From Gracilimonas sp040882225 (lineage in GTDB: Bacteria > Bacteroidota > Rhodothermia > Balneolales > Balneolaceae): a stretch of DNA of 64,000 nucleotides. Below the pieces are notes generated by a model. That model was not told where the DNA came from and did no database searches. It was given only the letters and a program-made list of their open reading frames with translations. Below, piece by piece: positions 17,211-25,720 of the stretch. The position numbers and the translations under genes were made by a program. Position 1 is the first letter of the stretch. The number at the start of each line of letters is the position of its first letter. Location of the stretch: contig JBBEBR010000015.1 in NCBI GenBank assembly GCA_040882225.1, positions 12,361 to 76,360 on the forward strand, in the 5' to 3' direction.

Positions 17211-17864
17211 TTAGTTCTGCAAGCGGAAGTTTATGGAAAGAGCGAATTGAACTCTAACAGGACGTCCACGTTGCATGCCAGGCTTGAAATCAGCGTTTTG
17301 TACAGCTTTTAGGGCTTCTTCGTCACAACCGCCGCCAATACCGCGAACAACCTGTGCGTTTTCAACTTCTCCACTTTCATTCACAATAAACTGAACGGTA
17401 ACACGGCCTTCGATACCTGCTCGCCGTGCCATTTCAGGATAATTTACGTTGCTTTGAATAGCTGCAATTCCCCCAATAGGTTCAGGCATTTCCTCTACAA
17501 CAACAAAGAAATCTTCCTCATCATCATCATCAGGTGGAGGTGGGGGTAAATCCATAGGCGCGTCCATATCAAGTTCCGCATCCAAATCAATTAACTCGTC
17601 TTCAATAATTTCGTCATTTGGAACTTCTACCGGAACCGGGGGGCGAGGTGGTGGTGGTGGAGTTTCAATTTGTTTAGTTTGAATTACTTCCTCCATCTCA
17701 ACAACCTCTTGCTGTTCAATTTGCATGGTGTTTGGAGGAGCCGTTTCCATGGTTACTTTTACAGCAACAAGCATAAAAAGCAAAGCTAAGATCAAACCTG
17801 CTTCAAGATAGACAGTGTATGATCTTTTAAGATCGGCTTTTGGTGTTTTTCTTTCGTTTCTCAT
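17211..17864 (-). CDS. TonB-family energy transducer (copy 1)
   Basis: 217 residues. A cytoplasmic N-terminus (RKTPKADLKRSY) is followed by one membrane anchor (~19-40), a Pro/Glu/Asp-rich periplasmic spacer with a PPPPPRPP stretch, and a C-terminal TonB domain (~130-217) with NYPEMARRAGIEGRVTVQF and GIGGGCDEEALKAV. Such proteins couple the proton motive force, through ExbB/ExbD, to outer-membrane TonB-dependent receptors. No exbBD genes are nearby. It is the last of three tandem paralogs and has the clearest terminator. Confidence 0.9.
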   Translation of the reverse strand: MRNERKTPKADLKRSYTVYLEAGLILALLFMLVAVKVTMETAPPNTMQIEQQEVVEMEEVIQTKQIETPPPPPRPPVPVEVPNDEIIEDELIDLDAELDMDAPMDLPPPPPDDDDEEDFFVVVEEMPEPIGGIAAIQSNVNYPEMARRAGIEGRVTVQFIVNESGEVENAQVVRGIGGGCDEEALKAVQNADFKPGMQRGRPVRVQFALSINFRLQN

Positions 17865-17984
17865 AATTTAATAGAGTATTTATCAATTCAAAAATTCAGA
17901 GTGAAAAGAACGGGATTTTATCGTTCCTCTGCAAGTGAATACTTTTTATTTTAACTGTTTAAACAACTTTTTAGTGTGTTACGT

Positions 17985-18647
17985 TTATTTTACACTCCCC
18001 AGAATTATAAATTGAACGGTTTCTTTAATTCTAAACTCAATGACTTTTCCATCTTTTACACCAGGGGTAAACTTCTGAAGTTTAATACCTTTTAAAACCG
18101 CTTCATCACAGCCGCCGCCGATACCACGAATAATTATCGGATTTTCCACCTTTCCCTTTTTGTTTACAATAAACTCAACTTCAACAATTCCTTCAATGCC
18201 CGTTCTAAGAGCAAAAGGGGGATACTCTATACTATTTTTGAAAGCTTTTTCGCCGCCAATCATGGTTGGTAAAACTTCGAATATTTTCAGGCGTTCGTAA
18301 TCAACTTCTATTTTCACTTCCTCTGCTAAAGGAGGAACACTCAGAAGAGTTTCTATTTCAAATTCGTCAAACTCAATAGGCGGTTGTTCGAGGGGAGTAT
18401 CGTCAGGGATTTCAATTGGAACTTCAGGCATTGGAGGGGGGGGTGTCAAAGTTGGCCGGTTTACTGTAGTAGGTGGAAGAATAAGAGGCGGCCCTTCAAT
18501 AGGAGTGATGTCGGCAAAAGTGCGGCTGCTTTCAGGCATTTTTAGATTGGCCACTAAAATCAAAATTAGAAGCGCGGCTATGACTCCCGTTTCCACAAAA
18601 ACAGGATACATTTTCTTTAAATCATGCTTAGGAACTTTGTTAGCCAT
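17985..18647 (-). CDS. TonB-family energy transducer (copy 2)
   Basis: About 220 residues. I prefer the ATG at 18647 (MANKVPKHDLKK) to the upstream GTG at 18653, because GAGGTG lies six bases before it. The layout is as in its neighbours: DLKKMYPVF, one membrane segment, a Pro-rich spacer (TPPPPMPEVP), and a TonB domain with YPPFALRTGIEGIVEVEF and GIGGGCDEAVLKGI. The C-terminal strand (FRIKETVQFIILG) differs most, which may mean a different receptor or a different ExbB/D partner. Confidence 0.88.
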   Translation of the reverse strand: MANKVPKHDLKKMYPVFVETGVIAALLILILVANLKMPESSRTFADITPIEGPPLILPPTTVNRPTLTPPPPMPEVPIEIPDDTPLEQPPIEFDEFEIETLLSVPPLAEEVKIEVDYERLKIFEVLPTMIGGEKAFKNSIEYPPFALRTGIEGIVEVEFIVNKKGKVENPIIIRGIGGGCDEAVLKGIKLQKFTPGVKDGKVIEFRIKETVQFIILGSVK

Positions 18648-18738
18648 GTGCACCTCATGGATTAAAGATGCTCATCCAAAAATGGATTCTACTTAAAATA
18701 GTAAAATGGCGGAAATATGCATGATATCTTCAAAATAT

Positions 18739-19380
18739 TTACTGAAGTTTAAACTGAATCATCTGCCTCATTCTTACCTTCACCATTCGGCCATTTTGAA
18801 TGCCGGGAGTAAATTTTTGCAGTTTAATAACCCGCAGAACCTCCTCATCACAACCACCGCCAATACTACGTGTTATAACCGGATTTTCAACTTCACCATT
18901 CTCATTTATGATGAATTCAACCACTACCCGTCCTTCAATTCCATTCCTTTTAGCCACTTCAGGATATTTAATCTTTTGATACATCGATTGAATTCCTCCA
19001 CGCATTTGAGGCATGAATTCTACCTGATCCAATACTTCCTCTTCTTCATCTTTGAGCGGCTCAGGCGGGAGAGCGGGAGTGTTGCTGTAGTCGTCAAAGT
19101 TTCCAAAATCGATAGTGGGTGGGTCAATCGGAGAGTCGTCTGGAATTACCTGAGGAATAATCGGTAACATCGGAGATGGAGGAATTTTGATGGTTTTAGT
19201 AACGGGGGGTTGAATTAGAGAAATTTTTTCAACATTTGCATTAACTGGCGGCTCCGGGTTTTTAGTCGGGAAATGGATTTTTGCAGCTCCAATGGAAATC
19301 AAAAGAATTCCTACGAATCCAAGTTCAAAAGTGAGGGCGTAATTCTGTTTAAGATTGTATCGGTTCTTTTTCTGAAGCAT
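18739..19380 (-). CDS. TonB-family energy transducer (copy 3)
   Basis: 213 residues. The N-terminus NRYNLKQNYALTFELGFVG leads into a single membrane anchor. A Pro-rich spacer follows (PPSPMLPIIPQVIPDD), then the TonB domain with KYPEVAKRNGIEGRVVVEF and SIGGGCDEEVLRVI. It is first in the tandem set. The same GGGCDE motif occurs in all three copies. The gaps between the copies are short (about 85-120 bases) and have no strong terminator, so one transcript is possible. Confidence 0.88.
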   Translation of the reverse strand: MLQKKNRYNLKQNYALTFELGFVGILLISIGAAKIHFPTKNPEPPVNANVEKISLIQPPVTKTIKIPPSPMLPIIPQVIPDDSPIDPPTIDFGNFDDYSNTPALPPEPLKDEEEEVLDQVEFMPQMRGGIQSMYQKIKYPEVAKRNGIEGRVVVEFIINENGEVENPVITRSIGGGCDEEVLRVIKLQKFTPGIQNGRMVKVRMRQMIQFKLQ

Positions 19381-19444
19381 GTTCCTGATTTTTTTTTAGT
19401 GTTCACTACCAATAAAAACCAGAACAGAGAGATACGTTATCGCA

Positions 19445-19849
19445 TTAAGATGTGGGTTCTGATTTGAAGTCAGAGACATTCTTCAAAATCATGTATAACA
19501 AAAGAATAGCAAAAGCAGCGCCTGATAAATCGGCTACCAAATCAAGAAATTCCGCACTGCGGTTTGTGGGAAGCATAAATTGCAGCAGTTCGACAATTAT
19601 TCCAAAAAACGACCCCACCAAAAAAACGGGAAATAACGCATACTTCCCTTTCAGGAAACGGATAATCCCATAAATAAAAGTCCAGACCCCAAATGCGATA
19701 AAATGCGCCACCTTATCATAACCCCAGATAGCAATCGGTAGATTATAATTGGAAGGAAGCAAAGTTCCCACAAGAATGGCAAAGGTAGATAACACCAAGA
19801 GTGCGATGTACAGTTTAACAGACTTGGTAAGCTTTCGGCGTTTTTTCAT
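19445..19849 (-). CDS. VanZ-like membrane protein
   Basis: 134 residues with four membrane helices. Family hallmarks are the DKVAHFIAFGVWTF segment after helix 1, then E-x2-Q-x3-P-x2-R (IVELLQFMLPTNRSAEF) and D-x5-LSGAAFAILL near the end. The N-terminal KKRRKLTKS is cytoplasmic. VanZ-like proteins modify resistance to glycopeptides in some Firmicutes, but in Gram-negatives the role is unknown. The start lies seven bases after the end of nnrDE, which suggests an operon. Confidence 0.88.
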   Translation of the reverse strand: MKKRRKLTKSVKLYIALLVLSTFAILVGTLLPSNYNLPIAIWGYDKVAHFIAFGVWTFIYGIIRFLKGKYALFPVFLVGSFFGIIVELLQFMLPTNRSAEFLDLVADLSGAAFAILLLYMILKNVSDFKSEPTS

Positions 19850-19856
19850 TTAATAA

Positions 19857-21359
19857 TCAGATAATATCTAATGGCTCCAGGAAACCGGAACTTCTCTCAT
19901 CAAATTGTTTAGAATTTTGATACCCATTTAACAGAGCGTGCAGACAGGCTAATTCCGGAGAGTTAAATTTTAACCAAAAAGCGCCGATCTTCCCTGCCAA
20001 AACATCACCAAAACCGGCGCGTGAAAAAATCCGGGTATCGTAGCCCGTTAAATAACATTCACCCGAAACTGTTCCCATAACAGAAGGCAGCCCCTTTCCC
20101 AATATAGTAATTTTATGCTCTTTAGCCTTTTTCGAAAGCTGATTCATTCGCTCGAATCCATCACTGATATCTGCTTTTAAAATAGATGTTAGCTCGCCGG
20201 GATGTGGTGTTAATATCCAATTCGCTTTATCCGGCCGATTCCAGTTATCCCTTTGGGATAAAGCAAAAAGCGCGTCGGCATCAATTATTGTGTCGCCTTC
20301 AAAATTTTCTAATAACTGCAGCGTAAATTTTACGGTTTCCTCATTTCTTCCCAAACCGGGGCCAATAACTAATTTGCCCGGCTTCTCAGCAAGAATTTCC
20401 TGCACTTCTTTTAGATGCGATTCCTTGAAAAACTTATCCGCTGCTTCTCCAATGGGTTTCTTGATAATCTGAACCAGGTTCTTCTCATAAATTTCGAGCA
20501 ATCCCTTTGGGGTGATGAGAATCACGGCGCCAATTCCTTCGGCCCAGGCACTTTTCGCCACCAATACGGCGGCTCCCGTCAAACCTTCCGAGCCTGCGAT
20601 GATGTATAAAACCCCGCCATCATATTTATGTTTTTGTTTGAAGGTATCGGGAGAATTGGCATCAACCCAATCCTGATCAATTAAATAAGCCGTGGGTTTT
20701 TTATACTGATTCGGAAAAGAAAGCTCGCACAGGACAACTTCACCCGTTAAATCAAAACCTTCATTCAAATAAAACCCGGTTTTAAGTGCTCCGAAGGCCA
20801 AAGTGACATCGGCCTGAACCGCGGCACCCATTATTTGGCCGGAATCGGCATGTAATCCGGTGGGGATATCAAGGGCAAAAACGGGAATTTCCTGCTGATT
20901 ATTTATCCATTCAATTGCTTCGGAATAGGGCGCCCGGACCTCCGAACTCAAACCTGTTCCCAGCATTCCATCCACAATGAAATCGTAATTTTCGGGTTGG
21001 AAATTTTCCCAATTTATAATGCGGATTTCAGCTTCAAGCTTGTTCAGCAGCTCGAGGTTTTTGCCGGTTTCTGAACTCAGATCTTTCTTTCCCGATAAAA
21101 AACAGATCGTAATTTTGAAATCCATCTGAGAAAGCAGCCGGGCGATAACCAAAGCGTCTCCGGCATTATTTCCTTTACCACAAAAAAATATTCCGTGGCC
21201 TTTGGCGGGAACTTCAGACTGAATAAAATCCGCGGCGCGGGTTCCGGCAATTTCCATCAGTGTAAAGGCGGAGATCCCAAACTCGGAGATGGTTCGCTTA
21301 TCCATACTTTGGCATTGTTCAGCCGAGCATAAATAATATGGATAAGGAATTTTTAGCAT
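19857..21359 (-). CDS. nnrDE: Bifunctional NAD(P)H-hydrate epimerase / dehydratase
   Basis: 500 residues, the fused form. The N-terminal epimerase half (~1-220) has FTLMEIAGTRAADF, FCGKGNNAGDALVIARLL and FIVDGMLGTGLSSEVR. The C-terminal ADP-dependent dehydratase half (~230-500) has AGSEGLTGAAVLVAKSAWAEG, KLVIGPGLGRNEE, DTIIDADALFAL, ILTPHPGE and AGFGDVLAGKIG. It repairs hydrated NADH/NADPH. This is a normal housekeeping gene; an inner ATG at MDKRTISEFG is a possible later start, but the upstream one keeps family-like text. Confidence 0.94.
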   Translation of the reverse strand: MLKIPYPYYLCSAEQCQSMDKRTISEFGISAFTLMEIAGTRAADFIQSEVPAKGHGIFFCGKGNNAGDALVIARLLSQMDFKITICFLSGKKDLSSETGKNLELLNKLEAEIRIINWENFQPENYDFIVDGMLGTGLSSEVRAPYSEAIEWINNQQEIPVFALDIPTGLHADSGQIMGAAVQADVTLAFGALKTGFYLNEGFDLTGEVVLCELSFPNQYKKPTAYLIDQDWVDANSPDTFKQKHKYDGGVLYIIAGSEGLTGAAVLVAKSAWAEGIGAVILITPKGLLEIYEKNLVQIIKKPIGEAADKFFKESHLKEVQEILAEKPGKLVIGPGLGRNEETVKFTLQLLENFEGDTIIDADALFALSQRDNWNRPDKANWILTPHPGELTSILKADISDGFERMNQLSKKAKEHKITILGKGLPSVMGTVSGECYLTGYDTRIFSRAGFGDVLAGKIGAFWLKFNSPELACLHALLNGYQNSKQFDERSSGFLEPLDII

Positions 21360-21374
21360 TAGTTAACAATAATT

Positions 21375-21507
21375 GTCATTGCGAGAAACGAGCGGCGGCG
21401 AGTGCCGAAGCAATCTTCTTTCAATTGTTTGGGAGGTAGTTTAAGGGAGATTGCCGCGTTGTAAGGCAAAAATTCCTGTTCGTACATCATGGGCTCCTCG
21501 CAATGAC
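21375..21507. repeat. Intergenic palindromic repeat with GTCATTGCGAG ends
   Basis: The element is bounded by perfect inverted ends, GTCATTGCGAG (21375-21385) and CTCGCAATGAC (21497-21507), and fills the gap between proS and nnrDE. A partial relative (GTCATCGCGAGGAGC) appears at ~25427. Elements with these ends are known as dispersed non-coding repeats in many FCB genomes; no ORF is inside. Confidence 0.7.
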
Positions 21508-21518
21508 GAATAAGTTTT

Positions 21519-22985
21519 TTAATAAGACCGCGCAAAAAGCACTTTTTGTTTGGATGGATTTCCGGTGACCATGCACTTTCCTTCTTTACCTTTTTCTAAA
21601 GGAATGAGGCGAATGGTTGCCTTCGTTTCATTCTTAATCTTCTCTTCGGTTTCGGGCGTTCCATCCCAATGCGCATAAATGAATCCGCCTTTTTCTTCTA
21701 TTACTTTTTTGAATTCATCATAACTCTCTACTTCAGAAGTATTCGATTCGCGCCGGTCTTTTGCTTTCTGGAAAAGTTCATTCTGAATGTCATCTAGCAA
21801 TTCTTTGATGCGGGGAGCAAGCCCCTCACGAGCTTCTATGTTTTTTGAAAGAAGGTCGCGCCGTGCAAGTTCCACATTATTATTTTTGACATCACGCGGC
21901 CCGATTGCAATCCGAAGTGGAATTCCCTGCGCTTCATGTTCGGCAAACTTAAATCCGGGTTTATGCTGATCGCGGTTATCCAGTTTTACGCGGATTCCCA
22001 GTTCCTTTAGCTCCTCAAATATTTTATCGCCGTATTCTACTACTTCAGCTCGTTCTTCATCACTGCGATAAATGGGAACAATTACGACCTGAACAGGCGC
22101 AAGTTTTGGAGGAATTACCAATCCCTGATTATCGGAATGCGTCATGATTAATCCACCAATTAACCGTGTGGAAACGCCCCAACTTGTTGCCCAAACATGT
22201 TTGTGTTCACCGTCGCTGTCCTGAAATTTTACGTCAAAAGCTTTGGCGAAATTCTGTCCGAGAAAGTGAGAAGTACCGGCTTGAAGGGCTTTTCCATCCT
22301 GCATCAATGCTTCGATGCAATAGGTTTCAACTGCACCGGCAAAACGTTCGCCCTCGGTTTTCACCCCGGTAAGAACCGGCATAGCCATAAATTCTTCGGC
22401 GAAAGTTTTATACACTTCCAGCATTTGCAGGGTTTCTTCTTCGGCCTCCTCTTTAGTAGCGTGAGCCGTGTGGCCTTCCTGCCAGAGAAATTCCATAGTT
22501 CGTAAAAACAGGCGGGTTCTCATTTCCCAGCGAACCACATTCGCCCATTGGTTGATAAGAATCGGAAGATCCCGATACGATTGAATCCAGTTGCGGTACG
22601 TATCCCAGATAATGGTTTCGGAAGTCGGACGAACAATCAACTCTTCTTCAAGTTTGGATTCGGGATCTACTTCCACGCCGCCATCCACACTTTTGAGTCG
22701 GGTATGAGTTACAACCGCACATTCTTTGGCGAAACCTTCCACATGCTGCGCTTCTTTTGAAAGGAATGATTTCGGGATAAAAATGGGGAAATAGGCATTT
22801 TCATGGCCGGTATCTTTGAACATCTGATCGAGTGCTTGCTTCATATTTTCCCAAAGCGCCATCCCGGTGGGGCGAATTACCATACAGCCGCGAACCGGAG
22901 AATGCTCTGCAAGTTTAGCCTCCTTAACAACATCGAGATACCATTGAGAATAATCTTTTTCCTGAGTAGTAATTTTTTGTGCCAT
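21519..22985 (-). CDS. proS: Prolyl-tRNA synthetase (archaeal/eukaryotic-type, short form)
   Basis: 488 residues, without the editing insertion of the long bacterial form. Class II motifs are present: MRTRLFLRTMEFLWQEGHTA (motif 2), the motif 1 region YFPIFIPKSFLSKEAQHVEG, and the anticodon-binding domain (VQVVIVPIYRSDEE onward). The C-terminal zinc-type extension ends in KVLFARSY. It charges tRNA-Pro in the cytoplasm. The gene stands alone with a dispersed repeat downstream. Confidence 0.96.
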   Translation of the reverse strand: MAQKITTQEKDYSQWYLDVVKEAKLAEHSPVRGCMVIRPTGMALWENMKQALDQMFKDTGHENAYFPIFIPKSFLSKEAQHVEGFAKECAVVTHTRLKSVDGGVEVDPESKLEEELIVRPTSETIIWDTYRNWIQSYRDLPILINQWANVVRWEMRTRLFLRTMEFLWQEGHTAHATKEEAEEETLQMLEVYKTFAEEFMAMPVLTGVKTEGERFAGAVETYCIEALMQDGKALQAGTSHFLGQNFAKAFDVKFQDSDGEHKHVWATSWGVSTRLIGGLIMTHSDNQGLVIPPKLAPVQVVIVPIYRSDEERAEVVEYGDKIFEELKELGIRVKLDNRDQHKPGFKFAEHEAQGIPLRIAIGPRDVKNNNVELARRDLLSKNIEAREGLAPRIKELLDDIQNELFQKAKDRRESNTSEVESYDEFKKVIEEKGGFIYAHWDGTPETEEKIKNETKATIRLIPLEKGKEGKCMVTGNPSKQKVLFARSY

Positions 22986-23433
22986 GAAAATCTTTCGGTA
23001 GTGACTAATTAGTTTAAATCAACAGAAGAGAAGTTAAGAAAATAGAGGTAGAGAATAAGGGCTATAAATGAAGAAAACGTTCAGCTGGCAGCCATCAGCT
23101 TTTAGATAATTATGAGGAGAGGTAAGCCGGAAAAATGTTCATCCCTACGCCTCGTCACGAAGCTCCTGCTTACTTTAGTTTTGCGGCTTGGCGGGTATGA
23201 CAAATCATGCATGAAACTGCTGGAAAGGTTGAATTGGAGGGGAAGCTGGAGCTTCTTTGAGGGCGTTACGAAGGCGGACCTTCGTAACGAGGGTTAAATT
23301 TAAGCTTGTATAAATTAGATAAATAACCTATTTAAGCGTGAGAAGCTCTGGGAAGAAATATCAAATAATAAAAGGGTACAATGCAGAGGAATAGATGCAA
23401 AACCATCTTAATGTTGAACTAAATCGGAGGTAA
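22986..23433. repeat. 448-base non-coding region with a strong hairpin
   Basis: At 23264-23289 perfect 11-bp arms CGTTACGAAGG / CCTTCGTAACG enclose a CGGA loop. Text around 23085-23170 (CAGCTGGCAGCCATCAGC, CGTCACGAAGCTCCTG) looks like decayed dispersed repeats. No gene is convincing. At 23426-23431 GGAGGT forms an unusually clear Shine-Dalgarno sequence for the next gene. Confidence 0.6.
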
Positions 23434-23925
23434 ATGTCAATTAATCAATGTGATTTTTGTGGGGAACAAAAGGACGTGTTTGAAACATATTGTGATAGGT
23501 GTGGAAGAAAGGATCAGTCGACATATACAATTAAAAATATATTAGTAGTTTTTGGATTGTTTCTCTTGGTAGTGACTCTTGTACCTGCTTCAACCGATCC
23601 AGAACCGGATAGCATGTACCAATCTCCGACAGAAAAGGTTGAAGGAGAGCCTGTTCATTTTTCCGAAAAAGATAATAAAAGTATGGCCTATTACATGTGT
23701 GAACAGTGGGTAAAACAAAGGCTTAAGAGTCCTAAAACAGCTGATTTTCCCAGCGTTTTTGAGGGAAAATTTGACAATATATTTAAAGACGGGGCTGAAT
23801 ACCAGATATGGTCATATGTAGATTCTGAAAATTCATTTGGAGCCACGTTAAGAACCGGATTTACCTGTATAACCAAGCAAACATCAGAAGATGATTGGGA
23901 GCTTATAACACTCGAAATTGATTAA
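23434..23925 (+). CDS. Membrane-anchored zinc-ribbon protein of unknown function
   Basis: 163 residues. An N-terminal zinc ribbon (C7-x2-C10 and C20-x2-C23 in CDFCGEQKDVFETYCDRCGR) is followed by one hydrophobic segment (~34-50) and an exported or cytoplasmic C-terminal domain. In that domain MCEQWVKQRLKSPKTADFPS is a motif seen in many small uncharacterised membrane and phage-associated proteins. It has a strong ribosome-binding site. Its stop overlaps the ATG of the nuclease-like gene by one base (TAATG), so the two are coupled. No function is claimed. Confidence 0.8.
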   Translation: MSINQCDFCGEQKDVFETYCDRCGRKDQSTYTIKNILVVFGLFLLVVTLVPASTDPEPDSMYQSPTEKVEGEPVHFSEKDNKSMAYYMCEQWVKQRLKSPKTADFPSVFEGKFDNIFKDGAEYQIWSYVDSENSFGATLRTGFTCITKQTSEDDWELITLEID

Positions 23926-24449
23926 TGAAAAAGAAAACTCAAAAACTTGAGCAATTTATAACCGGTCTTCATCAGTACATAACAACTAATCCTCAATTTA
24001 GGAGGAAAACAAATAAAAAAGCGGAGGTTCAAATTCAGACTGAACTCCGTCCACTAATCATCCAATATTTGGAAATTTACTTTAAGAAATGTGGTTATAA
24101 AGATTATGTGGGAAAGGCAAATAAGTCATTTTATTGGGAAGGCCAAGAGGGTAGGTATGGTAATGAAAGAAAAACCATTTTTGGATCTCGTAATTATCCA
24201 GATTTTATCATTACTCATCCATATTTAGTTGCAATTGAATATAAACAAAGCCAAAATGGCTCTACAGTGAAACAGGGAATTGGTCAATCCATCATGCACA
24301 CCCTTTGTGAGGATTTTGAATTTGTTTACTATCTGTTTCATGATCAAAATCAGGATAAGCGAATAGAAATATCAGCCAAACGAAATGAGGAACAAATTGT
24401 ATTAAAGAAAATTTGGACAGATTATAATGTGGCTATAAAATTTATATAA
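23925..24449 (+). CDS. Solitary PD-(D/E)XK nuclease-like protein
   Basis: 174 residues. An active-site pattern of the restriction-endonuclease superfamily is visible: P92-D93 in NYPDFIIT, then E105-Y-K107 in VAIEYKQSQ, followed by Q117/Q121 in VKQGIGQSIMHTL, as in many type I/IV and Holliday-type nuclease domains. The N-terminal ~60 residues are basic and helical. There is no methyltransferase nearby. It is coupled to the zinc-ribbon membrane protein upstream. Together they could form a small defence or DNA-processing pair, but that is inference. Lower GC than flanking genes suggests acquisition. Confidence 0.72.
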   Translation: MKKKTQKLEQFITGLHQYITTNPQFRRKTNKKAEVQIQTELRPLIIQYLEIYFKKCGYKDYVGKANKSFYWEGQEGRYGNERKTIFGSRNYPDFIITHPYLVAIEYKQSQNGSTVKQGIGQSIMHTLCEDFEFVYYLFHDQNQDKRIEISAKRNEEQIVLKKIWTDYNVAIKFI

Positions 24450-24489
24450 TTATCTTTTTTTACTCAGCAGTATAATATTTCTAAAAACT

Positions 24490-24526
24490 AAAACAGGAGC
24501 TAAGATAAAATCTTAGCTCCTGTTTT
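24490..24526. terminator. Bidirectional terminator between nuclease gene and tRNA-Met
   Basis: Perfect 17-bp arms, AAAACAGGAGCTAAGAT (24490-24506) and ATCTTAGCTCCTGTTTT (24510-24526), with a three-base loop and T/A runs at both ends. It ends the tRNA transcript from the right and the nuclease transcript from the left. Confidence 0.9.
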
Positions 24527-24530
24527 ATTG

Positions 24531-24604
24531 TAGCGTGGGACGGAATTGAACCGTCGACCTCACGATTATGAGTCGTGCGCTCTAACCATCTGAGCTACCA
24601 CGCC
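24531..24604 (-). tRNA. tRNA with CAT anticodon (elongator Met, or Ile2)
   Basis: The cloverleaf reads on the minus strand. The acceptor GGCGTGG pairs with CCACGCT (one G-T), the D arm is GCTC/GAGC, the anticodon stem is CACGA/TCGTG around CTCATAA, and the T arm is GACGG-TTCAATT-CCGTC. The discriminator is A and CCA is not encoded. It is not an initiator, because the three G-C pairs of the anticodon stem are missing. Met and lysidine-modified Ile2 cannot be separated by eye. Confidence 0.93.
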
Positions 24605-24622
24605 TTTTTTCATCAAGGGCAG

Positions 24623-24630
24623 CAAATATA
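24623..24630 (-). promoter_or_regulatory. FCB-type promoter of the CAT tRNA
   Basis: TATATTTG on the minus strand matches the TAnnTTTG -7 box, 18 bases before the tRNA 5' end. A TTTA stands 19 bases upstream in the -33 position. Confidence 0.65.
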
Positions 24631-24790
24631 CGGCATTCTGAATCAAGGGTAAACCATTTTTCGCCTTCAATTATCCTTAATATTTTATAAGAATAAAATT
24701 TCTCGGGAAAACAGCATCTGTTCGGAAAAGTAGCGCACATTTTATATTATCGCTTGATTAAAAGCTGAGTTAAAAATTTTATCTGTTTCT

Positions 24791-25417
24791 ATGAGGAAAT
24801 CTGAAAAACACGAGTTGATTATAGTAGCCGCGCAAGCTTTGGATCGTGCTTCCCAAAAGTATGAGGAAATTATGGCTGAGCTGAAGGAAGCGGAGGATTA
24901 CAAGGATTCAAACTTGTCCATTACTATTCATGATTCTATCAAGAATCTGTCAAGAAAAATTGAAGCTTATCAAAAAGGGTTGATAGATCAGAATAAGCTC
25001 GTTGATGAGTATATCTTTGAATATGAAAGTGTAGACGGAGAATCGGAAATTGAAAAGGAAGTTCCGGTTCGGTTAAAAAGATTGACTCAACGGCTGCTTT
25101 CCAGTTATAAGAATTTTATTGAACAAGTTGGGGGCAGGAAAAAAGTAAAACGCCTTGAAAAACAAGAACCGGATGCATTTAAGGCAAAATCAGTCAAAAA
25201 AGCTTATTTGTTTTGGCTGATTGGATTTTTTGGAATTTTAGGATTCCATCGGTTCTATCTCGGTAAACCCGGAACCGGAATAGGATGGATGTTCACCGGA
25301 GGTCTACTTGGATTTGGAGCTATTTACGACCTGATCGCTCTTCCCAAAATGGTAGATGAAGAAAATTTCTTCATTGAATTAAAAGCTGCAAAGCTAAAGC
25401 AGTTGTCTGGCCGGTAA
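24791..25417 (+). CDS. TM2-domain protein with N-terminal coiled coil
   Basis: 208 residues. The first ~130 are charged and helical with coiled-coil character. The C-terminal third is a TM2 domain: KKAYLFWLIGFFGILGFHRF, YLGKPGTGIGWMFTGGLLGF, then the D-R-like turn IYDLIALP. TM2 proteins are small two-helix membrane proteins of unclear role. No partner gene is adjacent. Confidence 0.85.
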   Translation: MRKSEKHELIIVAAQALDRASQKYEEIMAELKEAEDYKDSNLSITIHDSIKNLSRKIEAYQKGLIDQNKLVDEYIFEYESVDGESEIEKEVPVRLKRLTQRLLSSYKNFIEQVGGRKKVKRLEKQEPDAFKAKSVKKAYLFWLIGFFGILGFHRFYLGKPGTGIGWMFTGGLLGFGAIYDLIALPKMVDEENFFIELKAAKLKQLSGR

Positions 25418-25720
25418 GCCAGCCCGTCATCGCGAGGAGCGGATGCGACGCGGCGATCCCTCTTTGAGGATTCCTGTGCCTAATCTTCATTCGCACCCGG
25501 TTTTTTGCCACAGGCATTCCCATGAATCAGGATTTGCTGGATTTTAGGATTAGCATGATTTTTTTGGGATGCATCCCGGATTAGCTTAGGCACTCGAAAC
25601 CAGCTCAACATAACGGTCTTAACGGGACAAGCTTTTACCGCATAACACTTAGCATCCCTATGCGGACATCTACATCTACGTAAAAAAAAATGGCGGTGTT
25701 ATTTTACCACACAGGAATCT
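25418..25720. repeat. 303-base intergenic mosaic of decayed repeats
   Basis: It starts with GTCATCGCGAGGAGCG, a relative of the 21375-21507 element. GATTCCTGTG near 25469 and CACAGGAATC near 25705 form a 10-bp inverted pair bounding most of the region. Between them is low-information text rich in ATCAGGATTTGCTGGATT-like words. No ORF of interest is seen. Confidence 0.5.

Noticed and set aside
23112..23297. 61-codon ORF covering the hairpin before the zinc-ribbon gene
   Set aside because: It reads through repeat remnants and a perfect hairpin, has no ribosome site and no recognisable protein features.
23925..24449. Part of a complete restriction-modification system
   Set aside because: No methyltransferase or specificity gene lies nearby, so only a nuclease-like fold is reported.
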